Assembly: GCA_023614405.1 (NCBI GenBank)
Contig: CM042685.1
Span: 187,336,257 to 187,400,256 of the forward strand
Direction of reading: 5' to 3'
Source of the DNA: Avena insularis
Lineage: Eukaryota; Streptophyta; Magnoliopsida; Poales; Poaceae
DNA: 64,000 bases
The translations under genes and the position numbers were made by a program. The notes below the pieces were generated by a model that ran no database searches, was not told the DNA's origin, and worked only from the letters and a program-made list of their open reading frames with translations. Shown one piece after another: positions 35,685 to 47,440 of the stretch. Every line of letters starts with the position of its first letter. The first letter of the stretch is position 1.

Positions 35685-37223
35685 TGTGGCGCCCCGCCAA
35701 AACCACTACTAGAAAATCGCGTTATATTTGTGCATTGCATCATCATGACCGCATGCTCATGTCATCATGTCACCTTGCATTTGAGCATCGTCATGTCATC
35801 TTGCATTGTTTGCATAAAACTATTTTTGAAAAGTCTGTTTTAGTTTCTAAGCGCCCGTCTTTATTTCAAATTAAAACCCGGGTCTAGGATTATTTTGTTT
35901 AAATACCAACTGATTTCAAAAGTCCTGTTTTAAACAATAGAACTTTTAAATTATTTTTAGGAGGCAGCCAGCCAGGCCCGAAAGCCTGACCGGCGACCTC
36001 CAAACCATAGCCTAAACTATCTAAACCTTTTCCTACTCTATCCTAATCCTTGCAGCCCTCCACCTCGCCTGCACCAATCGGTGCTTGCCACCTCACACCC
36101 TCCACATCACCTCCACCAATCCTGGGTCGCCACCTCCCCTCTCTCTCTCCTGGACCTACCCCACCCACACACGCACTCACACACCTTGCCAGCAGTAGGC
36201 GCTCAGTGCCACCCAATCACTTTGCCCGATCCCTGGCCACCTCGTGTCCACCGCCACGCCAACCAGCGCCCGGCCCCACCACATTCCCAGCGCCCGCGCC
36301 CGCATAACCCGTGTCCCCTGTCCCTGGCCACGCGCCCACCGCGCGTCTCCACCTCCCTTCTCCAGCATGTGAACGACCTCATCCCGCCCGGCCTACTCCG
36401 TCTAGACCCGGAGCTCCGCCGCCCTCGGCCTCCACCGCCTCCGGCCGCGTGCGCACCGCCGTATGGTCCCGCCACCTCGCCCCGTTCGTCCAGGCGCCCT
36501 CACGCCCTCCGCTCCTCGCTCCCGCTGCCACCAACCGCGGCGCCGATCCGGCCGCCGCATTCCTCACCGACCTCGCGTCGTCCCGGCCTCGCCCGACCAT
36601 CGCCGGTCTCCCCACCTCCTCTTCCTCCCCATCGCGGAATCGCCGCCGTGGGGCTGCTTCGCCGGCCGTCCTCCGCGTGCTCGGCGCCTCTGTTTCCGCC
36701 GCCAGCGCCGATCCGCTTCCGCCCGGCGAGCAGCGGTCTCGCCGGAACGCCGCCACCACAGAGATCTCCGGCCGCTAGCCCTCCTCCTTCCTCTCCCCCG
36801 CGCAAGCTCCTCCCGCAGGCCGCCCCAGCCCGTCGTCGTCCTGCCGGATCGCCGCCATTTAGAGCTCCGCGCTGGTCCTCATCGGCCTCGCCAAGTCTCT
36901 GTCTCCCACGGCACGGGCGCCTCGCCTCCAGCCGCGCTCGTGAGTCCCCACCGTGAGTCCCTGTCGTGCCCCTCATCGCCCCTACAGCGTCGACTAGCCA
37001 CGACCTCGGTCGTCTCTGCATTCTGCCAAGACCCTCGCCTCCGACCAGCAAGCGCCAAGGTTTCTGCCTTCCTGTGGTACAAGCACGGCGCCCACAAGCT
37101 GTTCGGGCCAGTGTCCGCACAACACATGCCCCTTCACAGTCTGTTTTAGTTTGTCCCCTGCCACGTGTCGTTGTTGGATGATCCGTGTACCGAGTGGGCC
37201 AATGGCGCTACAAGATCTGCCCC
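35685..37223 (+). repeat. Left arm of inverted repeat: LTR 5' part
   Basis: 1539 bp, colinear with the reverse complement of 42369-43811 from TGTGGCGCC through the GGAGGCAGCC block, the GC island and the ACGGATCATCCAACAACGAC block near 37175. Identity by eye is roughly 85%. It ends in a run of five C at 37220-37224. Confidence 0.8.
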
Positions 37224-39603
37224 CACTAAGCTACCCATAGCAGAAGTTGGCGGCTCGAGCGGACCCGAGGTTTCTGACTTGACGGCTATAAGCAATGGGA
37301 ACCGAAAATGTGGTGGGCTTGTCGATACCGCCAAAAAGCGTGGCGCGATCCAAAGCGATGCTGGTGCTCCACGCACAATCTTAAATAAAGCAGTAAAGCA
37401 TGGCATAAGTACAGGATAGTAATAAAGCCCCAAACTACTTTGTGGCCCCAAGAAATAAGAATGAATCAAGCTCTGGCTCAGGGGGGGTCCATAAGGCCTC
37501 CCGGATGTGGATAGTGCGAATAGTCGAAACAGGGAATCAAGTACTCGGGGTATTACGGGACACAAGTGAGCATGAAGAACCAAATAGCAGATATTGCTCA
37601 CCGGTGCCACTTTCATTAGTTATCCCATTACTACTCAGGTTAAGTTGTTTAGGTACCTCATTATCCATCAGCACTCACATACCCTACACATCTTTGTTCT
37701 CGACCGCATGGCTCAAACAACTCCTGTAGTAATGGCTCATGGGATGGAGGAACAAGCTTCGGTGGGGTTTAAAAGTAAAGGCTATGCAGTTCTTGGGATT
37801 CAATTTAATGCAATCGCGACTCAATGATGCAAGAATAAGATAGAGGCAATAGGTACTTATATGTATGCAAGCATGTGGTAGAGCTTGCACAGCCGATTGA
37901 GCGAGGGGCGGATCTGGTAGTGCTCACAGGTTTCTGATATATCCCACACCTTTCGTCTATTAGAAGAAGAACCAAACAAATAAGGGCCAACATAAATAGA
38001 GTGCAAGCATATAGATTAAAATGCGACAAGCAAACAATCATGCCATGATGAATGATGCACAATTGCATAGCAATAATGTAGCATGGCATGGGTGAGTCAC
38101 GGAGTACAAGAATAAAGCATTTTATTGAGTTTTAGTCACATTTTATACTCAAATAAGTTGCTGTATAGTTTATGTTTATATGATGCATGCTGCAATTCAG
38201 AACATGGAATGCATAGATAGAACGGGCTCGTCGCGCTGATCGATTTAGACATATTATTTGTCAAATTTGGAGTTATAAAACTAAAGTTATTAATTAATTA
38301 AGATAAAGGGTATTTTCTTGTAATTTTAATCATCTCGAAAGTTTAAAGTGCTCATACATTATTTTGAATGGCATATTTGAATTCCTCACATTTTTCTGAT
38401 TCAAAAACATATATCATTTGTAATATTTGGATTTAGAATTTCAAAGTTATTTTAAAACAGAAATTAAAATCATTTAAACAAAAACCAGAAAAGTTTATGG
38501 TTAAGAAGAAAAAGAAACAGGGACTTTTTGCACTCAACAGGAGCTAGCCTGAGGCGTTGATGGGTGGGGCCTGTGACTTCAGCGAGGCCTTGGGCCAGCC
38601 TTGGCTGGGTGGCGTTCTTCCGCTGGTGGCTAGCCGGTGTGGGTGACAGACAGGTCCCTTTGTCTTGACCCTGCCTTGCGCCCGGCTTGCCACGTGGGGA
38701 ATCCGGGTCATGGCAGGCGTGAAGCAGCTTGGAAGGAGGGTGCCTTTTTTGCAAAAGAGGTGGAGGGGCTGACTGGTGGGGCTCGGAGGAGCGCGGGTGA
38801 AGGCGGGAAAAAACTCCGGGCCTTTTACTGCCAGCGGCGGCTCGTCATCGTGAGAAAAGCTCCATGGCTAGGTTCTTGAGCAGGGACTGCGGCTAAACGG
38901 CGACGAGTTTCGCCGTGCCGTAAAAAGGAAAAAGGTGGAGGGATCTGCGGCCTACGGTTTCCGTTCATCAAGTCTTGTGGCAGGCGGACCTAGCGACAGG
39001 AAGCCTTGCAAAGCAGAGGGTTTTGGCGCGCCGCCTGCTATCGGCCAGGGAGGGAGCAGGGCGGCGGATCTGGTCGCTTTCGGCGGCGGTGGCCACCAAA
39101 AGGAGGCGAATCTCACGGTGGCGCAAAAACAAAAAGCGAAGAGGAACCCTCGGCTACAATACTCGCTTCGGTGGTTTGGGCTAGGAGGGTTATAAGCGGC
39201 ATAAAACGCCGAGATCAGGGCCCAGGTGGTGTTTGCTTCTCTTTGTGGCTGGTAGCGCGCCGAACGGACGGCGGCACCACGGAGGCTGCTCGACAGGCGC
39301 CACCAGCGTTCGCGTGACTAGAAAGAAAAGGGATGTCGAGGAGGAGAAGGTACTCGCGAAGTCGCCCGTGAGCCGTGGAAGCAGTGGTGGCGTGAAATGC
39401 TGGTAGCGATGCTTTCGCGACACTTCCGGCAGGAACATGGCGTCTCTGGTGGCCCGGAAACTCCGGCGACCTTCCGAGGTCACGTCAGGTCGAAGAAGAG
39501 GAGGCGGGGAGCCTCTGGCGCGAGCCTGAGGCCGGTGGCCATCATCTCGAGCCGGCACAGGGGAGGCGAGTAGGGTTTTTGGGGAAGCATGGAGGTGGCG
39601 CCA
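37221..39603 (-). repeat. LARD LTR interior, minus, of the 30890-35530 subfamily
   Basis: The minus strand is colinear with about 33000-34520 of the solo LTR at 30890-35530: the AT-rich block, the CACATGCTTGCATACATA block, and the block ending GGGTAGCTTA. The GC-rich part at 38800-39603 was not matched precisely. It joins the left arm at GATCTGCCCCC, where three C are shared. At 39604 it meets the minus LTR at a TGGCGCCACC sequence. Confidence 0.7.
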
Positions 39604-40149
39604 CGGGTGGAAAACAAAGTAATAACATTACACAACAGTCCTCGATGGGACCCACAGAACATATATATACATCAGCGACTCCGAGTCAATGTCTGATATA
39701 ATATACAAAGATCCAAATCACCTTGAAAAGCGATAGGCGTCAGGCTACGGACAAGATGCAAATGGGGCTAAGAGCCTGAAGAATAATAATGGCGTCCATA
39801 ACCCTGAATGGCCAAGCGGAAGGTAACCACCTAACGACGTCGATCTCAAACCTGCTAAAACAAAAGGGTGCCGACAAAGGGCAAAGGAAAAGAGAAAGCG
39901 TCGATCTTGAGGCGATTACATGGCGAGGCTAGAATCGGCTGCTCGCCTACATAGGTATGGTGAGCTGAGCGGCATGGCAGCACTAAACAACCTATAGAGA
40001 CTCGGTACAGCTGGCGGTTGTCGAGAGAGGATAAGAAAGACCTATTCGGATCAACACGAAGCTAACACCAAACAAACCCATCTGGTATTTCCCTCGATAC
40101 CAAGCGAGGAAGTCGGACCAAGGAACTCACCACGGTGGCAGTTTTATTC

Positions 40150-40430
40150 ATTCCGTTATAGTTGCAGCACTTACTAATCAGATATAGATATCACGAGTCA
40201 TCTGATAGCATAAGTAGTGGGCAGTTTTAGTTAACCATTCCGTGGTAGTTAGAACATTTACTAGTCCGATATAATTGTCCTGAGGAATCCCAAAACCCAA
40301 CAGTTGTTGACACTTTTATCACATTCCATTGGAGTTGCAATACTTACTAGGCATATATAACAAACAACCCGGATCCACCGGTTGTTGGCATTTTAATATC
40401 CATTCCGTTATAATTGCATACATTTACTAG
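40150..40430 (-). repeat. LTR subrepeats, about 80-85 bp x 4
   Basis: CATTCCGTTATAG-like blocks recur at about 40157, 40240, 40324 and 40402, each followed by ACTTACTA or TTTACTAGTC. They are inverted copies of the units at 20711-20930. Confidence 0.6.
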
Positions 40431-42368
40431 TCATACATTAAGTCAAATTTATAGCACTACTTTAGTTATGCTTGTCTATGATCGAGATCTTGTGCTCCAA
40501 GTCGTCCATAACGCGGACACGGCTTTTAGAAAGTTTTACCCTACGGGTGCACAAATAACAACACACTTTCGATCAACCTCGGAAAAACCAACTCAAAACC
40601 CAATGAGGCATTCGCGACCAGCGATCACAGGATTCAGAAATATTTCAGGGGCCACCCCACTAAGCTACCCTTAATGAAGTTGGCGGCTCAGGAGCGGACC
40701 GGGGTTCTGACGACGGCTGTTATTTGGGAACGAAAGTGTGTTGGGCTTGTCGATACAGCGAAAATGTGGCGATCCAAAGCGATCTGCTGCTCCGCACAAT
40801 CTTAAATAAGCGGTAAAGCATAGGCGTAAATACAGGATAGTAATAAAGCCCCAAGCTACTTTGTGGCCCCAAGAAATAGAAATGAATCAAGCTCACGGCT
40901 CGGGGGTCCATAAGGCCTCCGGATGTGGATAATCTTGAAAAATCAAAGGCAATTATCAAGTACTGGGGTCCCTCTTGACACGGTGGGCGATGGAAGAACC
41001 AAATAACATCTATTGCCCACTGATGCCTCTACATTAGTTATATCTAGCATTTTAATAGTTGTATTTAAGGTCATGATCATCTCCACCACTAAACATCTCC
41101 ACCATTAACATCTGCCAGCATTCCAACAACTGGGGTACTCGACAACATGAGATCGCACCTGAGCAAGCAACTACGACTCGCAAGGCCAGCTATCTACCAA
41201 ACACGGGTAATAGGAGGTGTCCAAGGCAATATAGAGGTTGCGGGATATAGCAGATACGGAACACTAAAGCATCACGACCACGGATAGCAATAGATCAGCG
41301 GAGGAAATAAAGACTATAAATGCAAAATAGTTAGAAGGGGAAGATGCTTATCCGGAAAACCTTACTAGAAGGATCATAACCGAAGAACTTGTCGATACTC
41401 GCATCAACTCATCGGCCTAATCCGCGAAGAAGCAAAGCACTAAAAGAAACACCGGATGCAATATTTAATACTATGGCAGAAGATTCGGCATGGTTATAAT
41501 ATGATGCAAGGCATATGGCACGGATCGATGCAATTAAACAATATTAAAGCGGGCAGGGTCCAGAGCAATTTATTAAGCAGTTGAGTTGTTTAACTACCCA
41601 GCAATTTAAATGTTGTATTACCAAAATGAAACATGGCATCGGTTCGCTACACCAATTTAAATGGAATCTGGAATAAGACAAAGATATCTAAGCCTATAGA
41701 CTCCATATTTAATTATGAGGTGAATGGGCATAATGCCCCACCCACATGATATGCATGCGAGATGAACAATTAATATGCAACAGATTTCATATATAGCATT
41801 TATAAAATAGGGGCTCGGGAAAGGTTCACATCTGGGTTCATAAGATCTGGGGTTACGGGGTTGGGGTGGGACTCGAGGGTTTGTGAGGATCGGTCTCGGC
41901 AGAACATTCTCGGACAACCGGAGTAGATCTTGGCGTCCGAGAAGAAGGACTTAGTTGATGTCGAGGGCTCATCGGATTCGCCTGGCAGTGTCGATCTTGT
42001 AAATCGATGGCGAACTTGAGTGGATCGGTGCAGGGTCTTCGGATCCGTGAAGTAGATCTTGTCGCGGGTGTCCGGGTAAGCGAACTTGGTGGGTTAGGGG
42101 CGATCTTATCGGGTCATGATCGTCGGGTCATGTCGTTAGTCTTGTCGTTTCAGTGGAGATCTTGGCGTCCAGGGTCTCGGCGTCTTGGTCGAGAAGGAAG
42201 AACTTGGCGTCCGCCGGTTCCATGTCGGCGGTCTTGGTGTCAAGGAAAGCGGTCTCGGTGCTTCGGTACCAGCGAAGTTGATCTTGGTGTGCCATCTCGA
42301 TCATCTGTGGCGGCATCCGGTTGGTCTTGTCCGTGAGGAGATCTTGTGTGGAAACAAAGCGCATCACC

Positions 42369-43811
42369 GGGGCAGATCTTATGGCGCCATTGGCCCACTC
42401 GGTACACGGATCATCCAACAACGACCGCGTGGCAGGGGACAAACTAAAGCGGTATGAAGGGCATGTGTTGTGCGGACCTTGGCCCGAACAGCCTGTGGGC
42501 GCCGATGCTTGTACCACAGGAAGGCAGAAACTGGCGTGTTGCTGGTGAGGCGAGGTCTTGGCGAGAATCGAGAAGGCGACCAGAGGTAGGTAGCTAAGCG
42601 GCGCTGCAAGGCGGCGACGACGCAACGAGGGACTCATGATGAGGACTCACCAGCTGGAAGCGGCGCCCGCGTCTTGCGTGGGGCGAAACTTGGCGAGGCC
42701 GATGAGACCAGCGGAGCTCGAGCAGCGGCGATCCGGCAGGGCAACGGCCAGGTTGTCGCGACCTGCGGGAGGACTTTCCGGGAGAAGGAAGGAGGAGCTA
42801 GCGTCCGGAGATGTCGAGGTGGCGGCGGTTCGAGCGAACGCGGCTGCCGGCCAGGCGGATCAGCGCTGGCAAGCGCAGGCGCCGGCGGAGATGGCGGCGA
42901 AGCGGCTACCTGGCGATTCATGACGAGGAGGAAAGGAGGTGGCGAACAGCGGTGGTGCGAGGCAGGCGTAGCAGTCGGTGAGCAGCGGCGGCGGATCGGC
43001 GTCCTGCGGTTGGTAATGAGGCAGCGAGGAGAAGCGGGCGGTGGCGGGCGCCCGACAAAGCAGGCGAGGTGGCGGGACCACTCTGGGCTGCCTGCCTGTG
43101 GCCGAGGCAGTGGGCGGCGGATCTCTAGAGCTAAGCGGCGAAGCGAGATGAGGTCGTCCATGAGCGAAGGTGGAGGCGGTGAAAGCGTGGCGAAGACAGG
43201 GGCGAGGTTGCGTCGGGCGCATGAAATGTGTGGAAAGTGGTGGGGCGAGCGCTGGTTGGCATGGTGGTGGACACGAGGTGGCGAGGCGAGGCGGATTAGG
43301 GTGGCGCTTTGGAGGCGGTTAATGGCTCTGCGTGTGTGTAGTGCGTGTGTGGGTGGGGTAGGTCAGGAGAGAGAGAGAGGTGGCGACCGAGTTAGTGGAA
43401 GTGATGTGGAGGTGTGAGGTGTAAACACCGATTAGATGCGGCGAGGTGGAGGCTGGGTATGATTAGGATAGGGTAGGAAAAGGTTTAGATAGTTTAGGCT
43501 AGGGTTTGGAGGTGGTAGGTCAGGCTTCGGGCCCTAATGGCTGCCTCCTAAAATAATTTAAAGTTCTATTGTTTAAAGCAGGACTTTTAAAATCAGTTAG
43601 TAAACGAAACAAAATAATCAGGAGACCGGGTTTTAATTTGAAATAAAGGCAGGCGTTTAGAAAACTAAAACAGACTTTTGAAAATAGTTTTATGCAAATA
43701 AATGCAAGATGACATGTGATGCTCAAATGCAAGGTGGCATGATGACATGAGCATGCAGTCATGATGCAATGCACAAATATGTGATTTTCTAGTAGTGGTT
43801 TTGGCGCCAGA
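42369..43811 (-). repeat. Right arm of inverted repeat
   Basis: 1443 bp, the reverse complement of 35685-37223. Homology ends at the AGATCTGCCCC motif (42369-42379). Beyond it the minus LTR continues normally, whereas the left arm jumps to the middle piece. Confidence 0.8.
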
Positions 43812-44715
43812 GATCCTCATAGACTATTCCTTGAACCATGAGGCTATATCAATCATTGTCTCTGAGAGTGCTTAGATAGCATCAAGCGCCACTTTCGGTA
43901 GTATAGTGGTTATAAAGGTGTGTTGTACTTTCGGAGGAAACCGTAGAAGCAATATATGTCAAAAGCGGGGTTGTACGTCCATGTGATAGGAAGATACTCA
44001 AGGGCCCACTTGGAGAAGTTGTATCCAATAGCTGCGTAGCATGTGATTTGATCACGAGGATATCACTTGTCGGAACGAGTCAAGTAGCGTTGTTCGGTAA
44101 CGAGATTGAACACGACATGGTGATGTCATTGATCAGATCTCGAGCAATGCAAGTGTCGGTGACAAAGGGAATAGACACGGCCCCATGTCGGTTCAAGCGA
44201 AAGATCTTAAATGGAATGCAGGGGTCACATGGCCATCGAGGTCCCTCATTGATCATTGGTGCGGGAGTGTCAGACCAACATGTGCAGGTGTTCCCGAACC
44301 GTGGGGTGTCGCAGCAGGGCACGATGATTCTTAGAGAGTGTTTATAGGCTCGATGGAATCACCGAAGAGTTGTAGAGAGAAAACCGGAAGTGTTTTGGTA
44401 AGTCCGGAGGATGTCCGGAGTGGAGGTGGAAGGTGTTCCATAGCCACAGAGGTTGAATAATATGTGAATGAATGTTAAATGTTGATTTAATCATTTATTC
44501 ATAATTATTTAATAAAGAGAAAATCAATTAAAATGGTGAAAGGGTTAATGGGCAATTTCGGAGGAGAGGGCCCATTAGGGAAAGGAGAGAGGAGAAGGGT
44601 CGAGGGGCTGGTGGCTGGGCTAGCCCCCATCTTGGCCCACTAGGGGCTGGTCAGCCTCCTCCCCTCCTCTCCTTTAGTCACACCCCGGGACTTTGAGGGA
44701 GGGAGTACCTCCCCT

Positions 44716-44726
44716 TCCCCTATATA
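44716..44726 (+). promoter_or_regulatory. Copia LTR TATA box
   Basis: CCCTATATATAG in the copia LTR, in the promoter position of BARE-like LTRs (CCCTATATATAGTGGGGG context). Confidence 0.6.
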
Positions 44727-45222
44727 TAGTGGGGGTATTTAGCCAAATTAAACACACCAATAATCAATAAAGGTCTTCTCACGTTTGGGAGGACCTCTAG
44801 TTGATATTTTCTCTCTCCCCCTCTCTCTCATGTGATCGTGGTCCCAAGTCTAGACCTTGAATGAGAGACATCTTCCTTGTGGGCGTCGTCAGCTGGGGCT
44901 GAGAGATTCCGAGAACTCTACTTCATGGCTTCTGCTGGATGGAGGCGGGAGTCATCGTTAGGCACGGGCGTGTGTAACTCCCACGAGGTGTCGCACTTGA
45001 GGCATAACTTTCGTTGGACCAAGGGCGCAAGGACCTCATCATGACCTTGAGGTCGGCTTGGCTCGTCCCCATCAACCACGCTCTCTGGCGTTGACAACCT
45101 TTAGGTCTTCAAGGGTAAGTTCGCAGCCCCTCCGTTCTTGTATTACTAATAGATAGGTCAGCAGCTTCGGGGGTTCGAGGGTGTAGAGTAAAATTTATTG
45201 TTTTCATCGCGGAACCCCAATA

Positions 45223-46150
45223 ATCGAGCAGGTCAGCGCCTCCGGAGATGCGGCGAAGAACCAAATCAACTGCCGCTGAACCCTCATTCAAGGCCGCCAT
45301 CAAGACCAAGCAGGTGGAGCTTGTTGAAGGAGATTCCTCCAAGACCACCATCATTTGCACGGACCTGGATCCTAAATAGGAAAGCACGCTCATCGAGTTA
45401 CTCCATGAGAATAAGGACATCTTCTCCACGGCAACGGCGACATGAAGGTGTACCTGGGAACTAGTCGAGCATAAGCGAATATTAATCCCTAAGGCTAAAC
45501 GGTGAAGCAACCTCTGATGTTTTGGTGATGAGAGGCTGACGGGCTATAAACAAAGTGATAACTAGGTTGCCAAAGGCTAGTTTTATCCGAAGTCATTCAC
45601 ACCCAATGGGTGGCAAATCCTATACTTGTCCCCAATAAGGGAACCAAAGTATTAAGAATGTGCGTTGATTACACCAGCTTGAAAAAAGCGTTTTCGAAGG
45701 ATCTGCTTGCTTTGGCTTGCATTGGCCAAGTCATTGACTTGACGGCTGGCTCGAAACTTTTGTGTTTTCTTGACGCATACTCAGGATACCACCAAATCAA
45801 GATCACGAAAGTCGGACCAATTGGCCCGCCGTTCACAACACCTTAGAACATATCTTGCTATGTCACAATGCCCTTTGGGTTTAAAAAGCTAGTGCCGCCT
45901 CCCCAGCGGATGATGCATCATTGCCTACATGACCCGAGATAGGTTGTAACACACTTACATGGACGACATCACGGTGATGTCAAAGAAATCAACGACCTAA
46001 TCATCGACTTGAAACCTTACAACCTCGGGAAGTACAACATGATGCTTAACCCTAAAGTGCGTCTTGGGGTGCCATCTGGAAAATTATTAGGCTTCATCAT
46101 TTTGCACCATGGCATTTAGGTCAACCCATAGAAGATCAAAGGCCATCCTT
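45223..46150 (+). pseudogene. Gypsy pol: linker and reverse transcriptase, degenerate
   Basis: It resumes the frame broken at 30707. After the ATCGA duplication comes the pre-RT linker, with VELVEGDSSKTTI and TDLDPK followed by a stop. The reverse transcriptase reads NPILVPNKGTKVLRMCVDY, then LLCFLDAYSGYHQIKIT (first catalytic Asp). MPFGFKK is near 45868. The active site YMDDITVMS is at 45956-45982 in a shifted frame. GKLLGFII and a VNP..KIK motif follow. At least four frameshifts or stops. The enzyme would copy element RNA into cDNA. This copy is dead, although the catalytic Asp codons remain. Confidence 0.8.
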
Positions 46151-47440
46151 GAAATCAAATGCCTAACATGCTTAAGGACATACAAAGGCCTGCACTGCGT
46201 CGTAGCGATAGCAGTTCATCGGCCGACTTAGGGAGAATGCTATGCCGCTCTACAGGATTCTTGAAGAAAGCAGACAAATCGTATGAATGACCAGACGAGG
46301 CAGATGTAGCACTTGAAGTTGAAGAGAATACTCTCCTCTTGCTGTCATGCAACATCGGTATCGAGGAGCCTATGTTGAGTGTACATGGCAGCAACCAACC
46401 GGGTTATTAACATTGTCATTGTGGTGGACTGCAAGGAACCAGCGCATGAATCTGAGTTGATGACCAGTTTACTATGTAAGCATGGTCTTGGAGAATCAAC
46501 AGCGTTACCGCACTACTAGAAGATAGGTTGTGGAGTTTTAGTTGCTTCGTGGAGATAAGAGCATTATTTCCGGAGCACCCCATCCGATCTTGAGCAAAGC
46601 TCCGGTAGAGCATTATCAACAATAGCGATGCTACGGGAAGAGTGTCAAAGTGGGGCATTGAACTTGCTTCCTTTGAAATCACCTACAAGCGATGCTATCA
46701 AATCTCAAGCATTGGCAGATTTTATTATGATTAGACAGAATTGCCAAAGACACTCTGTACGAGCGAGTATTGGGTCATGCACTTTAGCGGATCCAAGTTT
46801 CTCAATGGCTGGGGACTGTATTATTACAATCACAGACATGAGAAAATCTACGATGCGTCTGCGAGATCCACATCAATGGTACCAACAACATGGCGGAGTT
46901 TTAGGCCCTCATTCACGGACTTACGTGTAGCCAAGGATATTGGCATCAAAGCGCATAAGTTTCTTGTGAAGATTCCAACTTGGTTGCGGCGAACTGAACT
47001 TTGAACATGCGAACCATATGGAACCCTATCTGGCATATCGAGACAAAGTAAACAGAGATAGCCAAGTGCTTCGGCGGCTATGAAGTCAAGTGTGTCAAAA
47101 GGAGGACAACAAAAAAGCGGCGGATCTACTATCAAAAGATTGGATCACCTCGTGACCAATTCCACGAGCATTTCCTAGAGAATTTGCGAGACCCCATCCC
47201 AGGTGAAGAAAGCGACCTGTGACAACCGGATGAAAGTGGAATCATTTTTTAATGCACGATGTGATGATCCCTCGGCTTGGATGAAACAGATTGATGGACT
47301 ATCTTCAAGCCGGAACTTTGCCCGCCAACAAAGAGTAAGCCGTAGGATAGTTTTGCCGACATGAGCAAAGGCTAAATCATCATCGATGTGCAAGCTATAC
47401 AAAAAAGAAGTACCACGAGTTTTTCCTATGATGCATCTCC
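46151..47440 (+). pseudogene. Gypsy RNase H region, degenerate
   Basis: The connection region contains remnants near 46200-46400 in mixed frames. The RNase H-like domain in frame 46741-47004 starts with YWVMHFSGSKFLNGWG, where the catalytic Asp of the usual HFDGS is changed to Ser. LRVAKDIGIKAHKFLVK follows. From about 47010 the frames decay into short pieces (RAENDAADALSK-like residue at about 47100). Confidence 0.65.

Larger units (their letters stand above)
35685..43811. mobile_element. Inverted-LTR LARD composite with perfect target duplication
   Basis: An 8127 bp unit flanked by GATCC (35680-35684 and 43812-43816). The left end TGTGGCGCC and the right end (minus) TCTGGCGCC are both the 5' terminus of the same long LTR. 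It comprises a plus-oriented LTR start (35685-37223), a minus-oriented interior piece of another LTR subfamily (37221-39603), and a nearly full minus-oriented LTR (39604-43811). The long proline- or arginine-rich frames inside are GC-island artefacts. A normal insertion would end in one LTR start and one LTR end. Confidence 0.8.
39604..43811 (-). repeat. Near-complete LARD LTR, 4208 bp, minus
   Basis: It runs on the minus strand from TCTGGCGCC at 43811 to TTTTCCACCCG at 39604. It is colinear with the LTR at 11525-21563 but lacks that LTR's last 87 or so bases, including GGTGTTACA. It includes the inverted GC island (42380-43400) and subrepeats (40150-40430). Confidence 0.75.
30708..45222 (+). 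mobile_element. BARE/Angela-like copia solo LTR with two nested insertions
   Basis: It begins TGTTGGAAATATGCCCTAGAG at 30708, the diagnostic start of BARE/Angela/WIS LTRs, and ends ...GGAACCCCAATA at 45222. Removing 30890-35530 and 35685-43811 leaves about 1.74 kb, the usual LTR length of the family. Landmarks are in order, including TCATTAGGAGAATGA at about 35590. The target duplication is ATCCA (30703-30707) against ATCGA (45223-45227). There is no internal domain, so it is a solo LTR. A TATA box CTATATATAG lies at about 44721. Confidence 0.85.

Noticed and set aside
36081..36956. 291-codon plus frame (and 155- and 228-codon frames nearby)
   Set aside because: Lies in the GC-rich island of the LARD LTR. 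Overlapping open frames exist on both strands, there is no domain, and the inverted copy at 42380-43400 does not keep the frame.
42674..43417. 247-codon Gly/Arg-rich plus frame
   Set aside because: Antisense shadow of the inverted GC island, produced by composition.
44048..44347. 99-codon plus frame and 80-codon minus frame
   Set aside because: Inside the BARE-like LTR, which is non-coding in this family.
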